DNA from: Hybos culiciformis
Lineage: Eukaryota > Arthropoda > Insecta > Diptera > Hybotidae
DNA: 64,000 nucleotides
Assembly (NCBI GenBank): GCA_964007475.1
Contig: OZ023275.1
Coordinates: 12,069,829 to 12,133,828, forward strand
Reading direction: 5' to 3'
In this document: positions 63,595-64,000 of the stretch, in pieces
Position numbering within the stretch: position 1 is the first letter of the stretch
How the letters are laid out: each line of letters begins with the position of its first letter
Made by a program: the position numbers and the translations under genes
Notes under the pieces: model-generated
The model's input: the letters and a program-made list of their open reading frames with translations, nothing else
Databases searched by the model: none
What the model was told of the DNA's origin: nothing

Positions 63595-63999
63595 TTACAC
63601 TCTTCTTTCCGTTTCGAAAATATGAATTTTCCAGCTTAAATCGCTAGTTATTTTCGAACCTAAAATGTCAAGTCTTCCAGATTTGGCAATACTTTCGCCT
63701 TGAAAAGAAAATTGGTGATCGAAATTTGACAGCTTTCTAGAAATTAGGCAGCATTGAGTTTTGGATGCGTTAAACTCAACTCTGTTGAGAAGACCCCATT
63801 GAGAAATTTTGGAAAGGTCATGATTTATGCTACTCTGCAAAAAATTGCGTTCAGTTGTAACAGCATTTGAAGATGCTGATTTCCTATTAATAAAATCGTA
63901 GCATGCTACCAAGTTACTGTCATCAGCGAAGCTGTGGATGGGGTTGAGTGTTGATTTCAGAAGATCATTGATGAAAATTAAGAAGAGGGTTGGGGAGAG
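63595..63999 (-). mobile_element. LINE reverse transcriptase fragment (Jockey/CR1-like), runs off the window
   Basis: The frame enters from the window edge and reads LSPTLFLIFINDLLKSTLNP, then IHSFADDSNLVACYD. SP..F..FINDLL and the FADD catalytic box (63919-63927; a variant of YADD) are reverse-transcriptase motifs. They are followed by INHDLSKISQWGLLNRVEFN, KTQ and LGSKITSDLSWKIH, the usual order in the palm-to-thumb part of Jockey, CR1 and related non-LTR retrotransposons. The reverse transcriptase copies the element's RNA at the target site. The frame stops at 63595, right after SWKIHIFETERRV, where relatives continue for several hundred residues, so this copy is truncated or frameshifted. 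The N-terminal part lies outside the window. Confidence 0.8.
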
Positions 64000-64000
64000 A

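Overview
This window looks like nuclear DNA of an insect, most likely a fly (Diptera). It is roughly 80% A+T and full of long A/T runs and short microsatellites. The only recognisable host genes belong to the DUF1091 (DM8, MD-2-related) family of small secreted proteins, which is greatly expanded in flies. Their first introns are very short (68 and 75 bp), as is usual in flies. The species cannot be named from the sequence.

From 1 to about 54.6 kb I see no exon I can defend. This stretch is an A/T-rich desert, either intergenic or a very large intron. It carries several short, non-autonomous DNA transposons. Four have clear boundaries: a hAT-type element (14745-15547, perfect 8-bp target-site duplication) with a TA-flanked mariner-like element nested inside it (14954-15302); a TA-flanked MITE (19243-19763); a 425-bp TTA-flanked MITE (39728-40152); and a 1,021-bp hAT element (50429-51449, perfect 8-bp duplication) that keeps the C-terminal end of a transposase on the minus strand, broken by two stops. 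A fifth element (45062-45988, 9-bp direct repeats) contains two perfect hairpins.

From 54.6 to 62.7 kb lies a minus-strand cluster of DUF1091 genes built by tandem duplication of a unit of about 4 kb or more. In plus-strand order it holds: a faint exon-3 relic (a); copy b, complete in layout but broken; copy c, reduced to exon 1 fused to exon 3; copy d, intact, with three exons and 189 residues; and copy e, an exon-3 relic. The spacer upstream of copy b (56207-57330) is repeated upstream of copy d (60854-62470). Copy b has a second, phase-compatible 3' exon in intron 2. The same segment in copy d has decayed.

Two unusual foldback-type elements lie within and beside copy d. One (57848-58492) is built from many copies of a CGCGGTTATGACA-like motif in both orientations around a small GC-rich island. 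The other (about 59268-60308) sits in intron 2 of copy d. It has arms of 15-bp TTTCACTGTATTTCA-like repeats facing each other around a core rich in perfect palindromes.

The last 1.3 kb holds an insect dispersed-repeat region with a repeated ACGTACCAAATTTGAATGAAATCGG motif, then the minus-strand reverse-transcriptase fragment of a Jockey/CR1-like LINE that runs off the end of the window.
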